Positions 12,209 through 23,095 of a DNA stretch of 64,000 nt are shown piece by piece. The notes beneath the pieces were generated by a model. That model did no database searches. It had not been told where the DNA came from and was given only the letters and a program-made list of their open reading frames with translations. Origin of the DNA: Solanum dulcamara (lineage: Eukaryota; Streptophyta; Magnoliopsida; Solanales; Solanaceae); contig NC_077244.1 of NCBI RefSeq assembly GCF_947179165.1, forward strand, positions 9,488,449 to 9,552,448. Reading direction: 5' to 3'. Made by a program: the position numbers and the translations under genes. Position 1 is the first letter of the stretch. Every line of letters begins with the position of its first letter.

Positions 12209-12621
12209 TGTCAAGCCCTGGGAGGGTATCCTAGACGTGGCCGGTACTCAGAAACCATTCCTGGCTCCCAACCAAACCACTTGACCTGATCACACATACG
12301 TTCATTCAATCAATTAGCGAAAGGTTTAAAATAAAGAAATAATTTAGTGGGCAACTCAAATCATCAATCTAACTCAAATAATAAAGTCGATGGGACAACA
12401 AATCGAACTTCAATCTATGTCATTAAAATAGTCTGACAAAAACAATTCATGGAAGTAAAATACTCAATTGACCCATCACTATATAGTCTATGAAGCCTCT
12501 ATCACTAATATCTGATTGGTGCCAATGACATGTTCAAGGCTACCTCAAATCAGAATGAAAAGGACTAAACTCAACGCAAGAATAACATAAGCGGTGTCCT
12601 CCGAATGTAGGGGAGGATCAC

Positions 12622-12736
12622 CAATAAGCTGAGTGTGAATAGATCCTTAATGGTGCTCCTATTGATGATCTCTTAAACCCTCCTCTGTATCTTGAAATGA
12701 TGCAGGTCCAAATGGACGTCAGTACATGGAATGTAC
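12622..12736 (-). other. Conserved L-LTR palindrome and exon-like block (S2 copy)
   Basis: GTACATGGAATGTAC (12722-12736) is intact. The larger hairpin near 12684-12705 is damaged in one arm (CTGTATC against GATGCAG). The exon-like stretch is bounded on the minus strand by GATGCAG and GGTGATCC, so the donor is mutated from GTGAGT. Confidence 0.5.
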
Positions 12737-12879
12737 GAGTATGTAATATGGCAGAATGAAATATACCTCAAGGTAGAATAATACTGGTTCAAATATCTCA
12801 AGTCATAAAGATAAGAGAGACTCAATCAAGGTATCATAAGTCTAAAGTAAGAACACAGTTTAGACTGAGACCAATCATA

Positions 12880-13085
12880 TACCATCCAATCCAATCCAAT
12901 CATGTACGATACAATTCAATCAAATTATTCAATCATATACAATCCAATCCAACCCAATCATATACCATCAACTCCAATCCAATCATATTTCATCAGATAT
13001 AATCCAATCATGTACAATCTAATCACCTATCATCTGATTCAATCCAATCCAATACAATCAACTCAACAATCAACTAAACAATCAA
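12880..13085 (-). repeat. CCAAT-rich minisatellite in S2
   Basis: The stretch is dominated by repeats of ATCCAATCC and CAATCATATACC-like words. The same minisatellite in the opposite sense (GATTGGATTG) occurs in S3, in both N1 LTRs and weakly in others. It is a regular part of the L-family LTR, in the putative first intron. Confidence 0.75.
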
Positions 13086-14357
13086 GTCAAAGGACTCAAC
13101 TCAATAAATATGCAAATTAGAATTTAGTAATGTTATACAATCCAACTCAATCATCAACAATCTCAATCAAACCAATCATATCATGCACAATCCACTCAAT
13201 TTGGGAGTTTCTCTAACCGATAAACATTACCTATGAGCCAGTAATGTACAATAAGTCGACATTGTTGCCACGTTCGTTCATACTTTGCTAGGGTATGAAT
13301 GAATCAACCAATAATGGATCCATCAATCAATCAAGTCCTATCATTTCAGGATAATGAAATGGGAAACATCCGACTTTAACGGTCCAATCCCTTCCTATGT
13401 TGGCTACCTAGTTCATGGGATTCGAGTATGGACTATAATTTTACCCAATTTGGTGCTCAATACTCCTCCCAAGACTCAATATGCTCATATCTATCAATTG
13501 AGTAAATTACTCAAAATACTCATTTAGTCCCTTAGGATTTATTTTTAAATCAACTCATTTAGTCTCATTGGACTCTTTTCAAAACTCAATTAATTCTGGC
13601 CTCATTGGGCCTTCTTTCAAATCAACTCATCTCAAACCATCAAACTCTTCTCTTTAGAAATTGATACAAATCTCAACTCAATGAATGCATTTAAAACATA
13701 GTTTTTAACTACTCAACTCAATCTCAAAATAGATGTTTTAATGTAAAAATTATCAACTCATTTATACTCCAAATACTCATACTCAAAATAATAATTAAGA
13801 GACTTTTAAAACTCAAATTATGCTTAAACTCTTTCTAAATCAAAGATAAAAATAATCAATCTTTAAACTTAAAATAGTGCATAAATAATTTATGCAAAAA
13901 TGTTCACAAATCATTTATTTAAAACTTCTTCTCAAACAATCATTGTAACACACCCCAAAATTTTTCGCTAAGATTCGAACATTTCTTCACGTGAGTGTAG
14001 ACTCGGACCAGAGGACTTGTAATTTTTCACATGAGTTAGAATCAATTCCTAAGTAATTAAAGTGTGTTAGATGTGTTTAGGGGTCATAAGGGATCTCTAA
14101 CACCAAGTCGAGTCCAAAGAACTCCAATCAATTAAGTTTTTGGAGGAGTTAGTATAAGGGTCAACTTCAAATGACCATATCTCCTAGGATATAAAGAACT
14201 GGGTGGCCCAATACCTACCAAATTAAAGGTCGTCAAGTCTTCTTTCCAATGCCACCAAGAAGGTAATTTTTGGAGTTTGGGGGCAAAAGATATGATGATA
14301 CTAAGACGAACTAACTCGACAGGAATTTTAGGCCTGGGTTGCAACTGCTGGGAATAT

Positions 14358-14541
14358 GGCCTTGGCGCCGTAATGGCGTGAGGCGCCACTATCTCGCCAG
14401 GAACATGCCTTAGTAGTTTGGTCCCTGGCGCGACACGCCACTATTGGGTAGTAGGGGTTTTCAAGCCTATTTTCTAGAACCTAAAAAATTTGGCCTTGGT
14501 GCTGTAAGGGCGCGACGCGCCACTATCGCGCCAAGAATGTG
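14358..14541 (+). repeat. GC-rich GGCGC hairpin block (N1 5' LTR, part 1; continues 17867-17985)
   Basis: Repeats of the theme GGCGC-GTAAGGGCGCGAcGCGCCACTATCGCGCCA alternate with GCCTCAGTAGTTTGGTCC. Each carries inverted GGCGCG/CGCGCC arms. S3 landed in the GCCTCAGTAG spacer. Confidence 0.8.
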
Positions 14542-15824
14542 CCTCATGTGATACCTCGGAAATTTTTTCGTAAGACTCAAACATTTCTTCACGGTGTGGG
14601 TAGACTCGGACCGAATGGACTTGTAATTCTACACATGAGTTAGGATTAATTCCTAAGTATTTGAAGTGTGTTAGATGTGTTTAGGGGTCATAAGGGATCT
14701 CTAAGACCATGTTGAGTCCAAAGAACTCCAATCGATTAAGTTTTCGGATGAGTTAGTATAAGGGTCAACTTCAAACGACCATATCTCCTAGGATATAAAG
14801 AAATGAGTTTCCCACGACATACCAAATTAAAGGTCTTTGAGTCTTCTTTCCAACGCCACCCAGATTGCAATTTTTGGAGTTCGGAGTCAAAAGTTATTGC
14901 CATTTTACTACAGATTAGTACTGCAGGAATTTCAGGCCTGGGCGAAATTTGGGCTTGGCGCTCCAGTGGCGCCCCACACCACTATAGCGCCAGAAAATAG
15001 CCTCAGTAGTTTGGGGCTTGGCGCAACGTGCCACTAGTAGATGTGCAGGGTTTTAAGCCTATTTTGGCTTGGTGCTGCAGTGGCGCGACGCGCCACTATA
15101 CCGCCAGCAAGACTTTTGCCCAATTTTCCAGATTTTTGAAGGGGGGGTAACTTGGACTTTTTCCAAATTATATATACACCATCCTTGAGCATTTTGGACC
15201 ATTATTTTCAGCTTCTCTCTCTGTCTAAAAAGCCCTAAAAATTTCCCTCTCTTCTTCTTCTTCTTCTTCTCCAAATTCTCCTCTAACAAGAGCTTCAAGA
15301 TTTGAGTTCTCCATTGAAGACCCAACACAAGGTTTTCTTCAAAGTCTTCAAACAAGGTATGTAAGGTTAACCCAAAATATTGATTGAGTTCTTCCATATG
15401 CCCATAGATGTGTTGGTTAGGAGTTGTGAAAGAGTTGCACCTTCTAGAAAGGTTTTCTTGAAAGTTTCCCTAAACTATGGAATGTTTTTAGATACAAATG
15501 GTTGATTGATGATTTTAATGACTTGAGTTACTAAATAGTTATTTTTCATATTATTAACTACAAATGTATCTTTGTATATAGATTTATAGGTATTAACAAT
15601 ATTCTTGAGTTGAGTTTTGTTGAGAGTATGAGTTCATGTTTCATTCACATGAACCCAAGATGAGATTTCTTGTCATAAATGTCTTGAGGTTGAGATGGAT
15701 ATTTGTGTGTATTTATGTATTGATTGGAATGAAAAGAATGAATTGGATAGTCAAGAATGTCCTTTTTCTTCTATAAAATGAACATAGGACTAAAATAAGG
15801 ATTTCAGAGTGGATGTTTGACGAT

Positions 15825-15935
15825 TGATGTGCTGATGATATTTGATGATGATGTGATGATAATGTTTGATGATGATGTGAATGATGATATATGATGATAA
15901 TGTTTGATGACGATGTGAATGATGATATTTGACGA
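15825..15935 (+). repeat. GATGATGTGATGAT microrepeat (S3)
   Basis: Repeats of TGATGATGATGTG with TTTGATGA words. The equivalent arrays in N1 are at 18665-18765 and 23820-23920. Confidence 0.8.
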
Positions 15936-17369
15936 TGATGTAAATAAAGAGATTATGTGGATGAGGATGTTGTGTGATGAAATGGATTGGAGTCTAATGT
16001 GATTTTGTGGTATATGATGTGCATAATTTGAGTTGATTGGAGTCTTAGGAATATTTTGAAAATAAATGATCTTTTGAGGAAGAGCTTTAAATAAATTATT
16101 TGTGAACCTTTTTGCATAAACTATTTATACACTATTTTGAGTCTAAGGAATTATTAGTTTCATCTTTGATTTAGAAAGGAGTTTAAGTATGAGTTGAGTA
16201 TGAGGAGCCTTTAAATAAGTTGAGTATTTTTACATTAAAGTATCTATTTTGAGTTTGAGTTGAGGAGTTGAAATTATATTTTAATGTACATAATATTTTC
16301 TGCATTCATTGAGTTGAGATTGTATAAATTTTTAAAGAGAAGAGTTTGATGATTTGAGATGAGTCGCTTTGAAAGAAGGTCCAATGAGGCTTGATTGAGT
16401 TGAAATGAGAAAAGAGTTGATGAGGTGGAAATGTTCCACATGAAACTAGCCGTGAGGGCTTGTTTGAGATGATTGGAGGAGTTTCATGAGCATGGAGTCA
16501 TGGGAGGAGTAGCGAGCACCGAATTGGGCAAGAGTATAGTCCATACTCGAACCCAATACCTGTGTTGCCAAATGTAAGGGGGATTGAACCGTTAAAGTCG
16601 GATTCTTCCCCGAGAGTTTTATCCTGACATTATAGGACTTGGTTAGATTGGATCCATGAGTGTTTGATTCGTTCATACCCTGGCAAATTATGAACGGGCG
16701 CGGCAACAACGTCATTTTGTTGTACTATCACTGGCTCATAAGTGATGGTTGTCGGTTAGAGAAACTCCCATTTAGGTCTTGATAGTGCTCTGAGTCAGTT
16801 GAGTTGAGTGAGTTACTATATGCTTATGAGTTAGTCTTGTTTAAACTATTTCTTGTTAGACTTAGGACACTTGAGTGAGTTGTTACATATTTATTTAGTT
16901 GAGTCCTTCGAGTTGAATTGTAAAACATTGCATAATTTAATTTGCATATTTTACTGAGTTGAGTCCTTTGAGTTGATTGTTGAGTTGAATGTTTGAGTAG
17001 ATTGTATATGGTCGGATTGGAGTAGATGAATTGTGATTGGATTGAATAGAATGGTATGTGACTAGATTGGATTTGATTATTGAGTTGATTGTTGAGTTGA
17101 GTGTATATAATCGGATTGTACATGATTGAAAGGGATCGAATGGTAAATGATTTGATTGAACTGTATTATACATAATTGGATTGGATTGTATGGTATATGA
17201 TTGGTTTCTGTCTAAACTGTATCCTTACTTTAGATTTACGACGCTTTATTTGAGTCCCTTTTATCTTTCTGATTTGAAATATGTGGACCGATGTTATTCA
17301 TCCTCGAGGTATGTTTCATTTTGCCATATTACATACTCATACATTCCTCGTACTGACGTCCATTTGGAC

Positions 17370-17453
17370 CTGCATCATTTTATGATGCAGAGAGAGGTTT
17401 AAGAGATCGTCAATAGGATCATCATTGGGGATCTATTCGCACTCAGCGTATTG
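17370..17453 (+). other. Conserved hairpin and exon-like block (S3 copy)
   Basis: Arms CTGCATCAT and ATGATGCAG (17370-17390) give a perfect 9-bp stem with a TTT loop. The next 63 nt (17391-17453) end at GTGAGTC. The upstream GTACAT palindrome is mutated here (TACATTCCTCGTAC). Confidence 0.6.
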
Positions 17454-18013
17454 GTGAGTCCTCCCCTACATTCGGAGGACACCGTTTGTGTATTCTTGCA
17501 TCGAGTTAGCCCTTTTCATTTTGATTTGAGGTAGCCATGAACATGTCATTGTCACCAATTAGATAGTAGTGATAGAGGCTTCATTGACTAGATAGTGATG
17601 GGTCGATTAAGTACTTCTATCTTTGAGTTATTCTTGACAAACTATTTTTAATGACAAATATTTTAGTTGATCTGTTGGCCCATGGCCTTTATTCTTCGAG
17701 TTGGATGGGTGATTTGAGTTGCCCGCTAAATTATTCTTTATTTTTTTAAACTTTCTGCTGAATGAATGAATGAACGGAGGTGTGATCAGGCTATGTAGTT
17801 CGCTTGGGAGCCAGAAATGGTTTTTGAGTGCCGGTTACATCTAGGGTACCCTCCCGGGGCGTGACACCTCAGTAGTTTGGTCCTTGGCATGGCGCGCCAC
17901 TAACTGATGTGCAGGTTTTTAGGCATAATCGACCTGGTTCCGCAATGGCGCGACGCGCCACTATCGTGCTAGGAATATTTTCAGCCTATTTTTTAGAATT
18001 TTGGATAAAGGAC

Positions 18014-18050
18014 AATTTGGGAATTTGTCCCAAATTATATATGTATCATC
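18014..18050 (+). promoter_or_regulatory. N1 5' LTR core promoter: palindrome plus TATA
   Basis: AATTTGGGA and TCCCAAATT form a 9-bp inverted repeat that runs directly into TTATATATGTATCA, a plant-like TATA region. Downstream (about 18080-18150) is a CT-rich leader (CCCTCTCTCTTTTTC), typical near plant start sites. The same arrangement is in the 3' LTR at 23125-23157 and in S4 at 60688-60718; reversed forms are in both ChrA LTRs. Confidence 0.65.
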
Positions 18051-18236
18051 CTTAGCACATTTTGGGACTATTTTCAATCCCTCACCCTCTCTCTAAAAAG
18101 CCCTAGAAAATCCCTCTCTCTTTTTCTTCATCTTCTTCTTCTTCTCCATTTCCAACAAGGATTTGTTCCAAGAGCTTCAAGATTCGAGTTCTCCATTGAA
18201 GACCCAACCACAAGGTTTTCTTCAAGTCTTCTCTAA

Positions 18237-18247
18237 GGTATGTAAGG
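18237..18247 (+). other. Splice-donor-like site in the N1 5' LTR
   Basis: AAG|GTATGTAAGG is close to the plant 5' splice consensus and follows the CT-rich leader by about 90 nt. It is conserved in S1 (3050/3051), S3 (15356/15357), N1 3' LTR (23352/23353), S4 (60909/60910) and, reversed, both ChrA LTRs and ChrJ. If used, the intron would end at the CAG at 20220-20222. Confidence 0.5.
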
Positions 18248-19739
18248 CTAACCTAAATTATGGATTGAGTTCTTCCATATGCCCATAGATGTTTCCTTGA
18301 AATTTTCCTAAACCCTAGAACATTTTCGTAAGCTAGAAGTTGATTGATGTTTTTAATGACTCGAGTTACTAAATAGTTATCTTTCATAATTATTGGCTAC
18401 AAATGTATCTTTGTATATAGATTTATAGATGTTGACGATATTCTTGAGTTGAGTTTTGTTGAGAGTATAGATTCATGTTTCATTCACATGAACCCAAGAT
18501 GAGATTTCCTTGGTCATAATTTGTATTGAGTTGAGATGGATGGTTTTGTATATATGTGTATTGATTGGAATGAAAAGAATGAATTGGATAGTTAAGAATG
18601 TCCTTTTGCTTCCATAAATTGAACATAGGACTAAAATAAGGATTTTGGAGTAGATGTTTGACGTTTGATGTGATGATGATATTTGACAATGATGTGATGA
18701 TAATGTTTGATGATGATGATGATGTGATGATTATGTTTGATGACGATGTAAATAATAGTATTTGACGATGATGTGAATGGAGAGGTTATGTTGATGAGGA
18801 TGTTGTGTGATGAAGTGGATTGGAGTCTAATGTGATTTTGTGGTATGTGATGTGCATAATTTGAGTTGATTGGAGTCTTAGGAATATTTTGAAAATAAAT
18901 GATCTTTTGAGGAAGAGCTTTAAATAAATTATTTGTGAACCTTTTTGCATAAACTATTTACACACTATTTTGAGTCTAAAGAATTATTAGTTTCATCTGT
19001 GATTCAAAAAGAGTTTAAGCATGAGTTGAGTTTGAAAAATCTTTTAATTATTTCGAACATGAGTATTTTGAGTATAAATGAGTTGAACATTTTTACATAA
19101 AAAAATGTCTATTTTGAGGTAGAGTTGAGGAGTTGGAATTATATTTTAAATGCATATAATATTTTCTACATCCATTGAGTTGAGATGGTATCCATTTAAA
19201 GAGAAGAGTTTGATGATTTGAGATGAGTCGATTTGAAAGAAGGTCCAATGAGGCCAGATTTGATTTGAGTTTTGAAAAGAGTCCAGTGAGACTAAATGAG
19301 TTGATTTGAAAGAGTCCAATGAGACTAAATGAGTATTTTTAGTATTTTACTCACTTGATAGATATGAGCATATTGAGTCTTGGGAGGAGTATCGAGCACT
19401 AAATTGGGTAAGAGTATACTCCATACTCGAACCAATAAACTACGTCGCCAAACGTAGGAGGGGATGGAACCGTTAAAGTCGGATGCTTCCCATTTTATTA
19501 TCTTGACATTATAGGACTTGTTTGGATTGGATCCATGATTGGTTGATTCGTTCATACCCTGGCAAGGTATGAACGGACACGGCAACAATGTTGGCTTGTT
19601 GTATTATCACTCGCTCATATGGTTATGGTTGTCGGTTAGAGAAACTCCTAATTGAATGGATTGTGCTTGATATGGTTGGTTTGATTGTGATTGCAGATGA
19701 TTGAGTTGAATTGTAAAACATTGCATAATGTTAATTTGC

Positions 19740-20030
19740 ATATCTATTGAATTGAGTTGATTGCATATGATTGGATTGGATTGGATTGGGTTGGATATGT
19801 GATTGGATTGGATTAGATAATATGTGATTGAATTAGAGTTGATGGTATGTGATCGGATTGGATTATGTGATATGTGATTGGATAGTGTACGATGGAAGGG
19901 TATATGATTTGATTGGATCGGATCATATTTGACCGGATTGAACCGATTGTATATGATTAGATTGAATCGGATGATATACGATTTAATTGAACTGTATTGT
20001 GTATGATTGGATTGGATTGTATGATGTGTT
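19740..20030 (+). repeat. GATTGGATTG minisatellite (N1 5' LTR)
   Basis: Degenerate tandem GATTGGATTGGATTGG and TATATGATTGGAT words. The near-identical counterpart in the 3' LTR is 24900-25190. Confidence 0.8.
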
Positions 20031-20170
20031 ATTGGTCTTTGTCTAAAAATGTATTCTTACTTTAGACTTATGACGCCTTATTTGAGCCTCTCTTATCTTT
20101 CTGATGTGAGATATTTGGATTGATGGTATTCTTCCTTGAGGTATGTTTCATTCTGTCATATTACATACTT

Positions 20171-20285
20171 GTACATTCTATGTACTGACGTCCATTTGGA
20201 CATGCATCGTTTTATGATGCAGAGATAGGTTTAAGAGATCGTCAATAGGAGCACCATTGGGGATCTATTCGTATTCAGCGTATTG
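20171..20285 (+). other. Conserved palindromes and exon-like block (N1 5' LTR)
   Basis: GTACATTCTATGTAC (20171-20185) keeps its stem with a changed loop. Hairpin arms TGCATC/GATGCA lie at 20203-20221. The 63-nt block 20223-20285 is bounded by CAG and GTGAGT. Confidence 0.6.
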
Positions 20286-20705
20286 GTGAGTCATTCCCTA
20301 TATTCAGAGGACACCGCTTATGTTATTCTTACGTCGAGTTAGCCCTTTTCATTTGATTTGAGGCAGCCATAAACATGTCATTGGCACCAATTAGATAGTA
20401 GTGATAGAGGCTTCATAGACTAGATAGTGAAGGGTCGATTGAGTATTTCTTTTCTTAAATTATTCTTGCCAAACTATTTTTAATGGCAAATAGTAGAGTT
20501 GATCTGTTGGCCCATGGCCTTTTTTCTTTGGGTGAGATTGATGTTTTGAGATACCCACTGAATATTCTCTTTATTATTTTTTTTGTCTTTTGCTGATTGA
20601 ATGAATGAACGGATGTGTGATCAGGCTATGTGGTTGGCTTGGGAGCCAGAAATGATTTTTGAGTGCCGGCGACGTCTAGGGTACCCTCCTGGGGCATGAC
20701 AAACA

Positions 20706-20718
20706 TGGTATCAGAGCC
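20706..20718 (+). other. N1 primer binding site (iMet type)
   Basis: TGGTATCAGAGCC four bases after the end of the 5' LTR. The following leader matches the ChrA leader (reverse strand) up to the GATTTGTGCG that precedes the ChrA gag start. Confidence 0.9.
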
Positions 20719-22367
20719 AGGTTTCAAGAGTCCTAGGGAGTCTATGAAGTCATGTCTAGTAGAGTCTTGTTTATGGGTGTGTTGTGCACCACACTTATAA
20801 TCAGAAGGCTATAGGATATTAAGAATTATTTCTCTTCTTTCATATTCTAGATTCGTGCGATAAAGTTTAACTCTATGAATATTCCCTTCTGATTTGTGCG
20901 TTGCTCATATCCGTTCGACTACCTCTCATACTCAAGGTAGTTGAAATAGTAAGTATGAGATTCTTGTTGATGAGTTAAGATAAGGTCTTGAGGAAGTAAG
21001 GAGACTGCACAAGGCTTGAGAGGAGCCGATTACTGTGCTTATTTCTATTGATCTGGAAAGATGTACTCTCATTCATCTGGATTGTGCGTTGAGTCAGAGA
21101 GAGATATATCCAATAAATCTCATCTCTACATCTTGATTTGAATGTTACCTTCTAGGGGGAAATTGCGTGTCTGAGTGATAAGTATCACCATCCGATGGAA
21201 TATGATCTGAGGCAGGGAGAGCTATGGTTGAGATAATGGTTGTAGAGTTAGAAAGAGGGAGTTAGAGGAGTAGAACTCAAATAGCAAGAATGGTGGTTGA
21301 TTAAGACCTGTAGCTAGGGTGGAGTATTTATAAGGTGAGTAATGAGGTGTAGTGAATGATTGTAATAGTGCTAGTTTAATGTTTGATTCAGTAGGCTTGA
21401 CATGACATAAGCAAGAGATTAGGATATTAACTCATGAGGAGTATGTGTCATGGAAAGAGGGGTATGTGACCCTCAAATGTAAGTAGTGAGTTGAGGCTGA
21501 GTCATTTGGTGAGAAGAGGCTTAAGATGTGTATATGAAATAGTATAGAGTTATATGAGGTTCTAAATTGTGAGTTGCCTTGAGTGACTAGTTAGTATCCT
21601 TTAGTTGATGCTTTTAAGCTAAGGGGGAGATGATAGGGTAATGAGCCAAAGTAAGTATTGAGATTTCGATAGTGGTGAGTTGACCAAGATGATAGTAGAA
21701 GGAGTTGAGCAAGAGTTGATGAGGGAGAGTGAGTACTTCCCGATTGTGATAGTTGTGTTGTACTTGTCTAGTCGAGGATAAATGTGTGGAGGAGGAGTGA
21801 GATGAGAACTTGTGATGAGCAATAGATAGGTAAGAGTATGTTAGTGTGTCTCCGGAAAAAAGCTCATACAATGATGAGGGTATAAGTGTTAGAGTAAGCA
21901 TGACAACTCTTAGATGTGAGTGAGGTAGTTAGAGTGATAAGCTTAAGTGTATGGTTGTCACTGTGAGAGTGATGGTAGTAGGCTAATGATAGCATTTGGG
22001 GGAAAGATCGGAGGTACGTGAAAGGTGCTCTGAGGATTGGAAAGGAGGGGAAGTTTGGGCACCAATATATTGACCTCATGAAATTATGAAGAGGATTGGG
22101 AGTGTCGTTCATGAATTGGAGTTCGACGGTTGAGAATGTAGATGTTTGAATGATTCGGTTTATGTAGTTTCAATGTTCTATTCGTGGTTTATGATAAGGG
22201 CATTGAAGGTGATGTCCCTATTCCTGAGTTAAAATGATTTGTCTATTCTTGTGTTTGAATAGCTAATGATCTAGATTGCTTGATTTGGTTGATTTGAATG
22301 AGTCTCTATTGTTATTCATTCCTCAAGTCCAGCTTTGCTTGATCTTCATTCGAGGATGAATGATCCC
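20719..22367 (+). other. N1 non-coding interior
   Basis: The first 200 bases are homologous to the ChrA leader and the last 60 or so (CATTCGAGGATGAATGATCCC) to the ChrA pre-polypurine region. The 1.4 kb between has no counterpart in ChrA and no gag or pol motif. It is GA/TG-rich on the plus strand, which creates spurious minus-strand frames. It may be an unrelated filler sequence or a remnant too decayed to read. Confidence 0.75.
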
Positions 22368-22379
22368 AAGGGGGAGATA
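22368..22379 (+). other. N1 polypurine tract
   Basis: AAGGGGGAGATA, one base before the 3' LTR. The same motif (reverse strand) abuts the ChrA 3' LTR at 37579-37593. Confidence 0.9.
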
Positions 22380-22794
22380 TTGTAACACCCCCCAAAATTT
22401 ATCGCTAAGATTCGAATATTTCTTCACGTGAGTGTAGACTCAGACCAGAGGACTTGTAATTTTACACATGATTTAGGTTCAATTTCTAAGTAATTGAAGT
22501 GTGTTACATGTGTTTAGGGGTCATAAGGGATCTCTAACACCAAGTCAAGTCCAAAGAACTCCAATCAATTAAGTTTTTGGAGGAGTTAGTATAAGGGTCA
22601 ACTTCAAATGAGCATATCTCCTAGGATATACAGAACTGGGTGGCCCACTACCTACCAAATTAAAGGTCATCGAGTCTTATTTCCAACGCCACCAAGAAGG
22701 TAATTTTTGGAGTTCGGGGTCAAACGATATGATGATCCTAAGATGAACTAGCTCGACAGAAATTTTAGGCGCGGGTTGCAACTACTGGGAATAT

Positions 22795-23095
22795 GGCCTT
22801 AGCACCGCAAGGGCGCGATGCGCCACTATCTCGCCAGGAACATGACTCAGTAGTTTGGTCCCTGGCGCGATGCGCTACTGTTGGGTAGCAGGGTTTTTCA
22901 AGCCTATTTTCCAGAACCCAAAAAACTTGGCCTTGGTGCTGTAAGGGCGCGACGCGCCACTATCGCGCCAAGAATGTGCCTCAGTAGTTTGGTCCTTGGC
23001 CCGGTGCGCCACTAACCGATGTGCAGGTTTTTAGGCGTAATCGACCTGACGCCGCAATGGCGGGACGGGCCACTATCGCGCCAGGAATGTTTTCA
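22795..23095 (+). repeat. GC-rich GGCGC hairpin block (N1 3' LTR)
   Basis: Three tandem-like rounds of GGCGCGA-GCGCCACTATCGCGCCA separated by CTCAGTAGTTTGGTCC, about 110-130 bp per round, in otherwise A/T-rich DNA. It ends about 30 bp before the promoter palindrome. Confidence 0.85.

Larger units (their letters stand above)
14547..17866 (+). mobile_element. S3: solo L-family LTR nested in the N1 5' LTR, TSD CCTCA
   Basis: Starts TGTGATACCTCGG and ends GGGGCGTGACA, 3320 bp. The duplication CCTCA is perfect (14542-14546 and 17867-17871), and the N1 LTR resumes in register with its partner LTR. It has its own GC-rich block (about 14940-15115), CT-rich leader (15215-15290), donor-like AAG|GTATGTAAGG at 15356/15357, GAT-rich repeat (15830-15930), GATTG repeat (16960-17210) and hairpin/exon block. 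It is diverged from N1, so it came from another subfamily member. Confidence 0.93.
13944..20701 (+). repeat. N1 5' LTR, interrupted by S3
   Basis: Starts TGTAACACACCCC and ends GGGGCATGACA. S3 splits it at 14546/14547. Against the 3' LTR it lacks about 50 bp near 18290, just after the donor-like site. It contains a GC-rich hairpin block, a TATA box, the GAT-rich and GATTG-rich repeats and the conserved palindromes. Confidence 0.93.

Noticed and set aside
18480..18689. A 69-codon minus-strand ORF, repeated exactly at 23638-23847.
   Set aside because: Both lie at the same place in the two N1 LTRs; the identity reflects LTR duplication. There is no family motif and the sequence is the A/T- and GAT-rich putative intron.
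21614..22112. Cluster of minus-strand ORFs in the N1 interior as an antisense gene.
   Set aside because: Strong purine skew on the plus strand removes minus-strand stops; the peptides are low-complexity Ser/Thr/Leu-rich with no domain.
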